Shown here: positions 21,761 through 34,162 of the stretch, piece after piece
Position numbering within the stretch: the first letter of the stretch is position 1
Layout of the letters: each line of letters starts with the position of its first letter
Assembly: GCA_037176885.1 (NCBI GenBank)
Contig: JAWWNJ010000179.1
Span: 186,001-250,000, forward strand
DNA from: Favolaschia claudopus
Taxonomy: Eukaryota; Basidiomycota; Agaricomycetes; Agaricales; Mycenaceae
Length of the DNA stretch: 64,000 nucleotides
Direction: 5' to 3'
The notes under the pieces: generated by a model
Seen by the model: the letters and a program-made list of their open reading frames with translations, nothing else
Told to the model about the DNA's origin: nothing
Database searches by the model: none
Made by a program: the position numbers and the translations under genes

Positions 21761-23819
21761 TCACTGCTCAATACCCTTCCACAGTATGACAGGCAGCTCA
21801 AGGTTCGATATATGCTCCTGATCGCAGCGCACGACTCCACAACTAGGCAGTTCAAGCAGATCCCATGCGCTGGATGCTCCGCGCCTACGCTACTGAGAAG
21901 GGATTCAGCGGTGTCAGAGTATAATTCACTCGCATACCTGACGCATGAGAAATTTCGTCTGTGGATACTTCTGAGAGACGTCGCCGACGGAAACAATCAC
22001 GTTAGAATGGTGCTCTGGAATTGGATCTGAGGTGGGTGGTGAGGGAAGATCGTGTCTGAGTGATCGAATGGGCAACGGAGAGGAAGAGAGCGTCGGAGCG
22101 ATTATGGTTTCTTCTACTGTATCGCCGGCAGCCAGACCAGAATTGGTCGGAGAAGGGTAAGGATTATTCAAACGGCGGCGTTTCGGTGTGGCATTGCGAG
22201 GACTCGAGCCTGGAGATTCACGAAGATGCTTGGATTGACGAGGAGAATCGCGCGAGTCCGCGGGAATGGCGTCTTCGACAACAACTTCGACTTTGCCGGC
22301 TTTGAGAGGCGGCGGCAAAAAGGTGACGACGCGCCTGTCCGAATTCGCGCTCATACCCGAAAGCTTGCCTTTTGTCCTGCTCGCGATACCCGGTAGACGG
22401 AAAGTACCGCTGGTTTTGATACCGTTTCTGGGCTTGTCGAGTTCGAGACCTTTGGTCTTCTTGCGAGATGGGAGTGTGGACCATTCTTCATCGCTGTCCG
22501 GGGGGATACAGTCGTATGCGTCGGCATGAGGTCGTTTGATTGGAATACGGGAGGTATGGGGTGGACACTTTTTTGGAGCAGCTATGCGAGTTTTGCGTGG
22601 TGGTGGGCTAGGGCTGGGGGAGTGGATGGGACTGGACGGAGGGAGGTTGCTGTTACGCTCAGGGGGCGCGTCTCTGAGCATTGTGGGTCGACGGTGAGTT
22701 TTGACTCCCAATTTGCTTTTGTCCGGCGACAATTGCCTGGGATGTGACGTCGGGAGATAACGAGGAATTTGATGGGATCCAGTCGCCGGGGTGGGTGAGA
22801 TTCGAACCCCTGTTATCTCTTAGAGCGTGAAGAAAATACGCGATAATATACGCACCGGAAGCGTTAGTCCTATGAGCTGGAGGGTTAGCTGGAAGAAAGG
22901 GAGATGCGTGTGGAACGATAGGTGCATGAATCGGACCATAGTTAGGAAATTGATTGGGGCGAGCAGCTAGAGTGCTATCCGGCACTGGTACAGCAGAGAT
23001 TGAAGTAGGACGGAGAGGCGAAGATAGAAACGTAGGCTTGTGGGAAGCAAAGGGGGCTGAGCTCTTTGCAGGGGAGGAAAACGAGATTGGAGCAGGCGCT
23101 CGGAATTTTCTTGCCGGGTTGGAGCTGGTGGAAGGAAGGGCAGGTGCTTTGAGTGCGTTGGTTGTAACGATGCTTCCGCTAGGCACTTTGAAAGTAGAAA
23201 AGTCCGGCCGCGACGAAACCGATGGCGGTCTCATGGATTGTTTGAGAACAACGAGCGGAGGAGGCGGAGAGGGCAGAGGTGTAGGGACATGCAAGTGAGC
23301 GAAAGCGGCAGGTATCGAAGCTATGGTCTCGGAAGCGACATCTGGAGCCGTAGGACCGGAGTCGTGAGACTCATCAGGTCGAGATTTTGGCCTCGAAGCG
23401 ACTGAGTTCGAGTAGTCAGTAGATGATTTAGCCTTGAGTGGCGGAGTAGGATTAGTGCCAGCAGATGGGGCCACAGGCTTTTTCGTCGAAGTAGGATGTG
23501 ACGATCGTTTTTTCTGCTCTGCTTTCTTGAAACTATCAACTATGGCGCCGGCTGGCGGCTTATCGTTTGGCTTGGAGGAATGTTTAGCAATAGAGTTTTT
23601 CGGAGGCTGATTGCATCGCGCAGCGGCGTTTATTCTGGCGATACTGAAAGGATTTGGTTTATAGACGACGCTTTCTTCCCGGGTAGAAATATCGAGGTCT
23701 TGCAGGAGTCTTGTTTCCTCGGAAATAGAATTAGGAGCATTGTTTTCGTCGTCAGAGTCAGAGTCAGAGTCGTGGTTAGCTTGTATAGACCTCAGATTGA
23801 ACGACCATTCTTCAGACAT
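21761..23819 (-). CDS. Large disordered basic Ser/Pro-rich protein with acidic N-terminus, function unknown
   Basis: The frame starts MSEEWSFNLRSIQANHDSDS with an acidic SDSDSDDE patch, followed by about 300 residues rich in Ser, Pro, Lys and Thr with little order. A 49-nt GT...AG intron at about 22805-22853 joins it in frame to a second large exon with TPATGSHQIPRYLPTSHPRQ, LSPDKSKLGVKTHRRP, basic patches such as PRKTRIAAPKKCPPHTSRIP and KRRRLNNPYPSP, and SVGDVSQKYPQTKFLMRQ. A second intron (about 21900-21945) leads to a short folded-looking C-terminus, AWDLLELPSCGVVRCD then LPVILWKGIEQ, and TGA at 21761. The long clean joined frame makes the gene credible. Basic NLS-like clusters suggest a nuclear protein; the family is not recognised. 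It shares a roughly 190-bp divergent promoter with RPB2. Confidence 0.75.
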
Positions 23820-24010
23820 GAGGCTGAGAGGCTGAAGAGAGTGTCAAGTTTCAATAGACATCAACAACCTTTTTGGATTGTTCATCCATCTCGGAGCCGC
23901 CATTCAAGGCGCGTCCTCCACTCAGCTACCTCTCCCTCTCCAGAACTCTGTGTTTCTGGTGTAAACTGCTTCTGTAGCATCGCGTCGAGGTTTTTGTTGG
24001 CTTTCAGGAC

Positions 24011-27000
24011 ATGAGCCAAGGTATTCATACCTCTGACTGGAATCCCAAGTCAGCCGTCTGAAAACTGTTAGAATATGAACCACAAGACCCGTATGCTTAT
24101 GACGAGCCTACCTATGGCGACGAGGAGGAGGATGAGTACGAGGAGATAACCCAAGAGGACTGCTGGACCGTCATATCCAGTTTCTTCGACCAGAAGGGTC
24201 TTGTGCGACAGCAGCTCGACTCTTTCGACGAGTTCGTCCAAAATACAATGCAGGAGCTGGTCGATGAAAACTCGGACCTCATTCTCGACCAAGCAGATCA
24301 GCATACCGGACACGACTCCGACATGTCTCGCCGATACGAGATCAAGTTCGGACAAATCTACCTTTCGCGTCCCACTGTAACTGAAGCGGATGGTACTGTC
24401 GTACCAGTGTTCCCGCAGGAAGCTCGCCTTCGTAACCTCACGTATTCCGCACCCTTGTACATTGAAATGAAGCATCGGGTACTCGTTGGACGCGAAGATC
24501 CAGAAGGCATGCCTGGAGACATTGCTTGGGAAACAGAGCAGGATAACAACCCGGAAGATACCACGAAAGTGGGAATTGGAAAGGTATGACTCGGTGCATA
24601 GAATTCCTAGTCAGGTTCTAAAGGCCCCAGGTGCCTATCATGCTGCGTTCGACGTTCTGTATCCTTCGAGGACTACAAGATCAGGACCTGTACGACTTGA
24701 ACGAGTGCCCATACGACTCGGGCGGCTACTTCATCATCAATGGTTCCGAGAAGGTCCTGATTGCGCAAGAGCGAATGGCTACCAATCATGTCTATGTCTT
24801 CGCCAAAGCTCAGCCTTCCCCAATAAATTTCCTTGCGGAAATTCGCAGCGCAGTAGAAAAGGGAGGGAAAACTATCAGTCAGTTCCAGGTGAAAATGTTT
24901 CACCGGAACCAAGAACGATCGGTGCGCCCTCGAATAGTGCGAATGACCCGCTTCTAACCTCTAGCAGCTCGGTAATGTGATGAAGGCTACCATTCCTTAC
25001 ATCAAAGTCGATATTCCTATCTGGGTTGTCTTCCGCGGCTTGGGAGTCATTTCGGACCGCGATATCCTTGAACACATTTGCTACGACATGCAGGATTCTC
25101 AAATGCTCGAAATGTTAAAGCCCTGCATCGACGATGGTTTCGTCATTCAAGACCGCGAGGTCGCTCTCGACTTCATCGGAAACCGTGGAACGACAACTGG
25201 GTTGTCGCGAGAGCGCCGTATTCGTTATGCACAGGAAATCTTGCAGAAAGAGATGCTCCCACACGTATCAATGGCGGAGGGTTCAGAGTCCAACAAGGCT
25301 TACTTCTTCGGCTACATGATCCACCGACTGCTCCTCGCCGCTCTCGAACGTCGAGAGCTCGATGACCGTGATCACTTTGGCAAAAAGCGTCTTGATCTCG
25401 CGGGTCCTCTACTCGCGAAGCTTTTCCGTATATTGTTTAGGAAGCTGACCAAGGATGTGTACCGATACCTTCAGAAGGTCAGTTCCACCGTTCACGAATC
25501 TACCCCTCTACAAAAATTTGATAGTGTGTCGAAACGCAAAAAGAGTTCAATCTCAAGATGGCCGTCAAACACCAGACGATCACCAATGGACTGAAATACT
25601 CTCTAGCCACTGGCAATTGGGGCGACCAGAAGAAGTCGATGTCTGGCGCTGCTGGTGTGTCGCAAGTGCTCAACAGATACACCTATGCCTCGACTCTTTC
25701 TCATCTGCGTCGGTGTAACACTCCCTTGGGACGCGAGGGAAAGATTGCTAAACCGCGACAACTGCACAACACGCATTGGGGTATGGTGTGTCCTGCTGAA
25801 ACACCCGAAGGCCAGGCTTGTGGCCTGGTGAAGAACCTCGCGCTAATGGCATGCATTTCCGTCGGGTCCTACTCCGCTCCTGTGATTGAGTTCCTCGAGG
25901 AGTGGGGTCTCGAGTCGCTTGAGGAGAACGCCCACTCGTCCACGCCATGTACCAAGGTCTTTGTCAACGGAGTATGGATGGGTGTCCATCGTGATCCTGC
26001 AAACTTGGTCAAGACGATTAAGAAGTTGCGGAGGAAAGACGACATCAGTCCTGAGGTCTCGGTGGTTCGGGATGTTCGAGAGAGGGAACTTCGGCTGTAT
26101 ACCGATGCCGGGCGTGTCTGTCGACCGCTTTTCATTGTGGATAACCAGCAGCTCGCTTTGCAGAAGAAGCATGTCAAATGGCTCGGCCAGGGATATAACG
26201 ACGATGGCGACGAATACAAGTGGGAGCAGCTGGTGAAGGGCGGAATCGTCGAGCTACTAGATGCAGAGGAGGAGGAAACTGTTATGATTTCGATGACTCC
26301 CGAAGATCTCGAAAACTCACGGTTGCAGTCAAGTGGAATCGATCCTCACGCAAACGACACAGAGTTTGATCCAGCCGCTCGACTTAAGGCCGGGATCAAC
26401 TTGAACACTTGGACCCATTGTGAGATTCACCCCAGCATGATTCTAGGTATTTGCGCCAGTATCATTCCTTTCCCCGACCACAACCAGGTAAGCTCAGATT
26501 CCACAGACCTGACGCGATGATTTATTGTTTTGCAGTCCCCTCGTAATACATACCAATCCGCCATGGGTAAACAAGCCATGGGAATCTTCTTGACCAATTT
26601 CCTCATTCGCATGGATACAATGGCCAACATCCTCTATTATCCACAGAAACCCCTTGCCACGACGCGTTCCATGGAATATCTCAAATTCCGTGAACTCCCC
26701 GCTGGCCAAAACGCTATCGTCGCCATTCTCTGCTACAGCGGATACAATCAGGAAGATTCCGTCATCATGAACCAGAGCTCGATTGATCGCGGTCTGTTCA
26801 GGAGTATTTATTACCGCAGTTACATGGATCTGGAGAAGAAGAGCGGTATACAACAGTTGGAGGAGTTCGAGAAGCCGACGCGTGAAAACACGCTGCGGAT
26901 GAAGCATGGAACGTACGATAAATTGGAGGACGATGGTCTCATCGCACCCGGTACGGGAGTGGCTGGCGAGGATATCATCATTGGGAAAACGGCCCCAATT

Positions 27001-28118
27001 CCCCCTGATAGCGAGGAGCTGGGGCAGCGGACACGGGTTCATACTCGACGGGACGTTTCCACGCCGCTCAAGAGCACGGAGAGCGGCATCGTTGACCAGG
27101 TCCTTATAACGACGAATTCTGAGGGGCAGAAATTCGTCAAAGTCCGTGTTCGCGCTACCAGAATTCCTCAAATTGGAGACAAATTCGCTTCACGTCACGG
27201 GCAGAAGGGTACTATCGGGATCACATACCGTCAAGAAGATATGCCTTTCACTGCAGAGGGCATCGTGCCGGATATTATCATCAACCCCCACGCCATTCCA
27301 TCTCGCATGACTATCGGACATTTAGTCGAATGTTTGCTGTCGAAGGTCGCGACTCTCATCGGCAATGAGGGTGACGCCACTCCTTTCACTGACCTCACCG
27401 TCGAGTCTGTGTCCGCCTTCCTGCGGCAGAAAGGGTATCAATCGCGTGGTCTCGAAATCATGTATCACGGCCATACAGGGCGCAAACTACAGGCCCAGGT
27501 ATATCTCGGACCGACGTACTACCAGCGTCTCAAGCACATGGTGGACGACAAGATCCATTCTCGTGCGAGAGGCCCGGTGCAGATTTTGACGCGGCAACCC
27601 GTTGAAGGTCGTAGTCGTGATGGCGGTCTGCGTTTCGGAGAGATGGAACGTGATTGTATGATCTCACACGGTATTGCGGGTTTTTTGAAGGAGCGGCTGT
27701 TCGAGGCGAGCGACGCCTATCGGTTGCATGTTTGTGATATGTGAGTGTTGTCTGCATTGTGTTGACTTGGTACTTACCAGAATTTCAGATGCGGACTGAC
27801 GGCCATAGCGAATCTTGTGAGTCGATTATGCTGCTCCGTAGTCTGTACTGACCTTACCTTGTTCAGAAAAAGCAGAGCTTCGAGGTTCGTCAACCGGTTC
27901 ACTTTCTGATGACCCTAATCTCTCTTTTTAGTGCCGCGCCTGTCGCAACAAAACAGCTTCTTCTCAATTGTACATTCCCTATGCCGCGAAATTACTCTTC
28001 CAGGTTTGTGCTTTGGTTTGCCAAGTTGACACTGTCTGACCAAAATGTTCAGGAATTGCAAAGTATGAACATTGCTGCTCGACTTTTCACCACATCTACG
28101 GGACGCATTAGAGACTGA
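24011..28118 (+). CDS. RPB2: RNA polymerase II second-largest subunit RPB2
   Basis: Catalytic-core subunit of RNA polymerase II. A tiny first exon (MSQE) is followed by a 50-nt intron and the acidic start [18 protein letters not shown]. Landmarks in order: [33 protein letters not shown] (protrusion), [20 protein letters not shown], the region LATGNWG with [58 protein letters not shown] (hybrid-binding), [16 protein letters not shown] (switch/active-site region) and [17 protein letters not shown]. Near the C-terminus is the zinc-binding clamp: [11 protein letters not shown] with CRACRNK, spread over short exons. It ends STGRIRD. Length is about 1,210 residues, like yeast Rpb2. No frame break was seen. 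Seven or more short introns. It is convergent with the PTM1-like gene, whose stop is 64 bp away. Confidence 0.98.
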
Positions 28119-28182
28119 TGTATTTACAATGTATTTTGAGTAATCCGACAAAATAAAATAGCTTTGCAGTGTGCACCTCTAA

Positions 28183-30580
28183 CTAATCATCTCTGTGATC
28201 ACCTCCGTTCATCAAACCCCGTCTTTCATCCTCAGCATGAGCACTACGCGGTTGTTCACCAGATAGTCTTCGACGACGCTTTTTGGCCTCTTCCTCGTCG
28301 TCGTCATCCTCGTCACCGATCTCGAACACGACGTCGTCATTCGGTACGGGATCGGGACCACCGCGGCGTGAACCAACAAGAGTGGCGGTATCATCGTCGT
28401 CTTCGTCGGGTATTCTACTACCCCGCTGCTCGAGATCATAATCTTCTTCGTCCTGAGGCAGCTCATCGGACATCGCCAATGTGAAATGAAGGTAAGTTAA
28501 GGAGAAACAAAACAATATAATGAGGCAACATATCTTCTGTTGTTGGCCGATGGTCGCCAGAGGTATGAGATGGCGGCAAATGCGGCGAGGTAGAGGAGAG
28601 CCAGCCAGCCATCAAGAAGCCACCATCGTACCCGCCAGGAGTTCGCGGAATAGTCTAAAGATCGAATTGATTAGTTTGACTTGGTAACTCTTTCAAAAGC
28701 GACGCACCCTCGGCAAGACGACCAGAAAACGAGAGGGTGGACACCACGAAGAAGGCAGCGATTACAAGTACGGTAAACAGCAGTATACGGTACAAGGTCT
28801 CGAACATTGACAGTTTGTAAGTCTGCTTGCGCGCTCGGAGTTGAGCAATGGTGGCTGGAACGCGTTCATCAGGAATGGTTGGCTGTGAAGTGAAGCGTAT
28901 ACCAACCGTTTAACGAGTATAGGATCCACAGGAGGAAGCCACTGAGCGTGAAAGCGAGAGGAATAACAAACATCAAGAGAACCAGAGCGGAAGTGGACTC
29001 CAACTCCAGTTCGACGATGCCGACGGCGTAAAGAACTGATGCTACGTGAGCTTTCAAGGAAAGAAGCTCAACATGTTCACGTACTGCCGAAGATAAAATG
29101 AGCCCCAGCGAGGATTTGGCATCTCAGCATCATACGACCGAGCGATTCGCGGACCACGCTCAAACCTGATACAGACAAATCAATGCCTGTGAATTTGCAA
29201 ACGGAGAAATTTACCCAGAGATACGACGAGAAGCATGAAAAACGACATGGAGTTGCGTCCTGCATCGAGGATGGCGACTGAAAAAATCTGAATGACAGTG
29301 ATTTTCGACTCTCGAATTGAACTCACCGACGATGAGGAAGACCGTAGAGGCCGTGCTTTTGCCGTGGGCGTTTAGATATCTATAATAAGCTTGGAGGAGG
29401 CTTAAGTGCAGTTATTTGGAGGCGAATAATGGTGTCAATTACCCCAATTGGCGACCATCTCGATGATAACCAGTCCGACGAGCCCAGAAAGATAGTACTG
29501 GATGGGGAGCAGCTCATGGACGTGCTGATAACATAGCCAGCCCCAAGCAGCGCCGAAAGCAGCATATATTATAAACATAGCGAAATAGAACTGGCCGGAC
29601 TTGCGTCAGAAACTAACACATGTATTGCTAGAGGCAGCTTACGTTGACTTTGGGGTAGTCTGTAGCAGGCAACATTCCGTCAAATTTATTCTGGAAGAAG
29701 ACGACGCCGTTGTAGGTAGCGTGCCCTTCGCTGCGTGGCAGAGTCACAGGTATCATTGCTGGATAGCATTGAGATATTGGCAAAGGTGATACACGAGATA
29801 GAAACGACTTGCCAACACAATAGTAGCCCGTTTTACGAACAAAGTATTGGATTGGTTGCGAATAAGAATATAGACCATCGGGACTAGGATTGTCCGCGCG
29901 CGGAGAGAGTTCGCGTCTGAAGGGAGAAGACCAATTGCTGGCTGGTGGTGTGGGATTACCAGCGGGATTGTCCCAGAAACCATTGCTGACAGCCCCGACG
30001 GCGCCGTTTGGCTCAGTTCGATTGGCAGGCAGTTCGACACGCGCGTTCCAAAACGAGGTGCTGTTCAAGTACTTTCCCATTGGAAGGTCAATGATGAATT
30101 TACCCATCTAACCCAAGGGTAAGTGGACACAATATTGAATCAAGACAACAGGAACACCTCTGCTTGAGTGCAGAACCCTCCTGCCATCGCCTTGGAAGTA
30201 CAGACATATGTTTTCTGCTACCGAAGAGATGAGCAGGTTTCGTGCATCGTCGAACATGCGGCTACGCCGCTCGGCATAGAAAATGAACGCACTGGTAAAT
30301 CCTCATTTGTGAAAGATGTGATTTTGCCTAAATATTGGACATCCGACCACTCGTATATGACCCTATCTAAAGTAAGTAAAGGAAGTTGCGCTCTGAGGCG
30401 ACAAACTCGCATTGCTAGCTGGCCTTGAGAAGCATCGTCGAAAGTCACGTTAATGTAGGTCTTGTCGTTGGCCCACATGCCGCTGCATATTTGGCGTGAG
30501 TAGTCGGTGTCCAGGACGGTAACTTTGTAGGCGAGACATAGAGAAAATGAAAGAAGGAGAGTTATGAGGCGGAGATACAT
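28183..30580 (-). CDS. PTM1/GPR107-type seven-transmembrane (GOST) protein
   Basis: The protein starts MYLRLITLLLSFSLCLAYKV, a clear signal peptide, followed by a luminal domain with ICSGMWANDKTYINVTFDD, PLLTLDRVIYEWSD and YFVRKTGYYCVG (paired cysteines). A seven-helix bundle follows: FYFAMFIIYAAFGAAWGWLC-like, HVHELLPIQYYLSGL, LGLSVVRESLGRMMLRCQIL, LVLLMFVIPLAFTLSGFLLW and later helices. The luminal Golgi-dynamics fold plus 7TM is the GOST family (human GPR107/TMEM87, yeast PTM1), working in Golgi/endosome traffic; that role is from family knowledge. The cytoplasmic tail is very acidic (EDEDDDDTA, DEDDDDEEEAKKRRRR) and ends GGDHRDD at 28183. About eight short introns. It diverges from SNX4, with 242 bp between starts. 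Confidence 0.9.
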
Positions 30581-30822
30581 TTCGCGTTGGCGTGCTCGCC
30601 GACACGCTACTCAGCGAATTGCCGATCGAAGGCTGAGTGTAAGATGTGACAAAGTCACGCAGTGACGCACTGCGCCCAAGTGCCAAACGGAGGTGTCCTT
30701 AACTTGCTTGCGTCTTCGGTGGTCAGGTAAGATACACTCCAAAGCTTAGGCCACCAGCGAATTATCTGTAGACCCTTGCGGTAAATCTACGTGCCGCCAC
30801 ATCTATATCATTCGAAAGCAAC

Positions 30823-32638
30823 ATGTTTGGTGACGACGAGGATGTATTCGACAGCGTAACTTGGGAATCTCCTTCTCATCCCTATGAGCCTCCCCAAGAA
30901 TCCTCTTCTGGTCCGGGATTTCGACAGAGCACCTCGGACAGTGACGGACCTAACGACCCCAAATGGGAGGGGTATCTCATTACAAGCGTCTCAGATCCTG
31001 TCAAGGAGCTTGCAGAGACCAAAGACGCATATGTATCCTACCTTGTTTCGGCCAAGGTGAGTATCTCAAAGGATCATGAAGCCCGCATGTAACCCAAAAT
31101 CTCCAGACCAATTCGCGAATATACTCGTCAGGAAACCCCTCGGCTCGGCGACGCTTCCAGGACTTCGTCTTTCTGAGGGAGAATTTGGTCAAAGATTTCC
31201 CTGCCTGTGTTGTTCCCCCATTGCCGGACAAGCACCGACTAGGTACGCGCTATGATTTTTCAATGTTCTCCCTCTTCAATTCTTGTTCAGAATACATTAC
31301 TGGGGACAGGTTCAGTCCAGAATTTATGGAGCGGCGGCGTTCGGAGTAAGTCTGGTGATTGAAGCGAAATTTTGTGCTAAACTCGTGTGACGGAAGTCTG
31401 GATCGATTTCTCCAGCGAGTATCTCGCCATCCAACTTTACAAAGAAGCGCTTTGGTCCGAGCATTTTTTGAATCCACCGAATGGGTGAGAACAACGGTTT
31501 CAACTTTTCTCTTCAATTGAGTGAACATCACAAAGCATGTACATATGCACCAACATACAGCACATCCACCTGTGGAGCCCTCCCCTGGCATTATTGACAA
31601 CATATCCGATACACTGCTCAATGCCTTCTCCCGTGTTCGGAAGCCGGATGAGCGTTTCCTCTCTATGAGAGAAGGTGTGGATCAATTCGAAGACGGCTTG
31701 GTGCTCTCAGAACGATTGTGGACGAGGTTGAGATCAAGGACAAGCGGTGAGTGAATTTTCGACGCATCTATGTCATCTTTTCTGCTATAGTCGAATATCT
31801 GAGGCTGAATGAGATGGGAACCCGGAATCCGGAGAAGACCTGACCGCGGATTATCATGACCTTGCGGTCGCCGTCCAGGGTCTCGGATTTCTGGAATCAG
31901 GTATCACGGACCCCCTCAATCATTTCTCCAACACACTGCTCGAATTTTCGGCCCTGCTGCGACACACAGTACGCGCGTTCTTTAGCTCTCTTCCAATACT
32001 TTCCAATGTTAATTCTTCCAAGACGCAAACCACTACCGACCCATTCTTAGTTCACCTTCACTCTCTTCTGGCATACTCCCATGCCAATCGCGCAGTCCTC
32101 AGACTCCGCGACCAGAAACAGCTTGACTTCGAAGAACTCTCCGATTATCTTGCTGGCGTCACTTCTGAACGAGACAGATTGTCGGCAATTATCAACGGAC
32201 ATGCTGGCAGTTCGGGTCTTGGGCTCGGCGCCTATTTGAAGGACAGGGTCGATGCGTTACGAGGCGCAGACGATGACAAAAGTCGTGTTGAAAAGATGAA
32301 AAAGCTAGATGTCAAAATCAAAGAGGTGCTTGACTTCGCAATTTCGATATGTACCTTTACTCATTCGGATAACAGCTGCAAGATGCCGTGACCACTGCTC
32401 ATGAAACTTCGGACGCCTTCAGTGACGAGACTCTTCGGGAACAGACTGTTTTCCAGTATTCCAAAGAAGCAGAGATGAAGGAGATGCTGGGTAAACTCGC
32501 GGATGGCCAGATCGAGTTCTACAAAACGGTGCGTCTGTTCCGTTTGAGCTGAAGAAGATACCTCAACCCCCACTGCAGTCCATGGAGGAGTGGGAACGAA
32601 TAATTCCAATGATACAACGGATTCGTGTACACCCCTGA
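30823..32638 (+). CDS. SNX4: Sorting nexin SNX4/Atg24 (PX-BAR)
   Basis: Endosomal sorting nexin that binds PI3P, retrieves cargo from endosomes and supports selective autophagy. After an acidic disordered N-terminus (MFGDDEDVFDSVTWES) comes the PX domain: YLITSVSDPVKELAETKDAY, RIYSSGNPSARRRFQDFVFL (basic phosphoinositide pocket), VVPPLPDKHRL and LDRFLQRVSRHPTLQRS. The second half is BAR-type helix: PDERFLSMREGVDQFEDGL, DLTADYHDLAVAVQGLGFLE, HLHSLLAYSHANRAVLRLRD, QKQLDFEELSDYLAGVTSER and the end SMEEWERIIPMIQRIRVHP with TGA at 32638. Domain order and length (about 480 residues) match Snx4. Several short introns; no frame break seen. The stop lies 37 bp from that of REV7 on the other strand. 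Confidence 0.93.
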
Positions 32639-32675
32639 TATATTACTCGTCGAATTTAATGAATATCAACGTACA

Positions 32676-34009
32676 TTATTTTATATTTGTAACTTCTTTC
32701 TCGACGGGTTGTTCCTCTGCAACATCTTTCGGAGCAGTAGATTCCGGTTGCAGACCTTCTGCCTTGGTGTCTCCCGCAGGCTTCGGTTCCCCGACAATCT
32801 TAGGCTCCCCAGTATGCTCAGACCCTCCGGCAGGCTTAGCGGCGCCGGCAGGTTCAGCAGGTTTAGCATCCGCGACAGCATTAGTGGGCTTTTTCTGCGG
32901 TTCCACCTTGGCTGGCACAACTCCGAGTTTCCCTGTAGCACGCGCCGCTCGCTCGCGTTGAAGCTTGACGTCCGTTTCTTGGACAGAAAGCGAAAGCTGA
33001 AGGAGCCGTTAATGAACTCGACCAGTTATTTCAGCCAAGACCTGCATTTATGATGCCAGTGTTCACAGCCCGAACCCTAGCGTAGTGTGAGCCTGAGAAG
33101 AATTTAAGAGAGAGCGAAAGTTACATATGGGTTTCAGCATTCTCTGATGCACCAGAAGTGGTGTGTTCAGTATACGCCGGGATCCATGGAGGGGGATTCT
33201 AGCACTTTGGTCAGAGCGGGTTTGACGAAAGTGCCATAGATCGTTGCCTTATCCTTCGTCGTAGGAAGAGTTTCTGGTTTGAGTTCAATGGCAATAGTGA
33301 AAGAAACGTCATCTAGCTGCTGTTTAGGAGCTGATAGATGCCTGAAATCGAGAATTTACCGCCGAGGTACATCTGACCGAGCTGCGACTCAATCATGCTC
33401 AATTTAAGCAGAAATCCACGAAAGTATTGCCCCAGAGCTTCCGCTGAAATGGCATCTTCCACGCTAAGAGACATTAAAACGTAAGCTCGTGTTGGCTTGA
33501 ACTAACCCAGTGTCTTTGTTGAAGGCTTCCACTTGTATCACATTTTCCACTGCAAACACAAATCGTTCGAGGGCGACTTCTTCTTTGTCTTTGATGACAA
33601 GGACAACGTTCTCGACGTTGCTCTGTAGACAAGCTATTGAGACGATTCACCGAGAAGGTTAGCCGTAGTCGGCGTACAGTCAGCAATTGCTCTCCAATGG
33701 CCTTGACCGCCCCAGAAATGTAATCATTGAGAGTTGGATGTCGGGATTGGAACACAGGCGTATCATATTTCTTGCGGCGGACGAACAGATCTGCGGGATA
33801 GATTTGGCGTACGTATAATATTTGGTGGATGGCGACTTCGACTGGCCAGATATGATTGTTCAATAACCGTTGAAACGCGTACAAGTACAAGAAAGTACAG
33901 ACTGAATTCTGTGATGCCTCGAACGCTTTCTGAATGGAAAATCAGCATAGTTGATCTGACATTACCTAGTGAGCTCACGATTCCAGGTAAGAGGCTGGGA
34001 ATTGGCCAT
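32676..34009 (-). CDS. REV7: REV7/MAD2L2-type HORMA protein with extra C-terminal tail
   Basis: HORMA adaptor of translesion DNA polymerase zeta. The HORMA core reads EVAIHQILYVRQIYPADLFV, RRKKYDTPVFQSRHPTLNDY, ISGAVKAIGEQLL, then NVENVVLVIKDKEEVALERF and VFAVENVIQVEAFNKDTG. The distal part is LGQYFRGFLLKLSMIESQLG and VSFTIAIELKPETLP up to SPSMDPG. The likely start is MANSQPLTWNREL at 34009, but the first one or two exon junctions before EVAIH could not be settled. Human MAD2L2 has 211 residues; here the HORMA domain is followed by about 80-100 extra residues rich in Pro, Glu, Ala and Lys (TGEPKIVGEPKPAGDTKAEG). This tail is in frame through the last exon and looks disordered. The gene diverges from the beta-lactamase-like gene. 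Confidence 0.88.
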
Positions 34010-34162
34010 ATCGCGGCGCGCGCCTTTCAAGCAGGTGAACGTTAACACAGAGAGCAGTTGATGACGTAAGGCGATTGGCCACGGCCAAATACAGGTTGCG
34101 CGCTGCGGTCATCATCCTTCATCATCGCTGCTTAAATTTGTCAAGTTTGAAACGATGCGTCT

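Noticed and set aside
22775..22815. GGGGTTCGAATCTCACCC on the minus strand, like a tRNA T-arm
   Set aside because: The flanking arms do not pair into an acceptor or T stem and no anticodon arm is found upstream; the stretch reads as in-frame coding sequence right after an intron.
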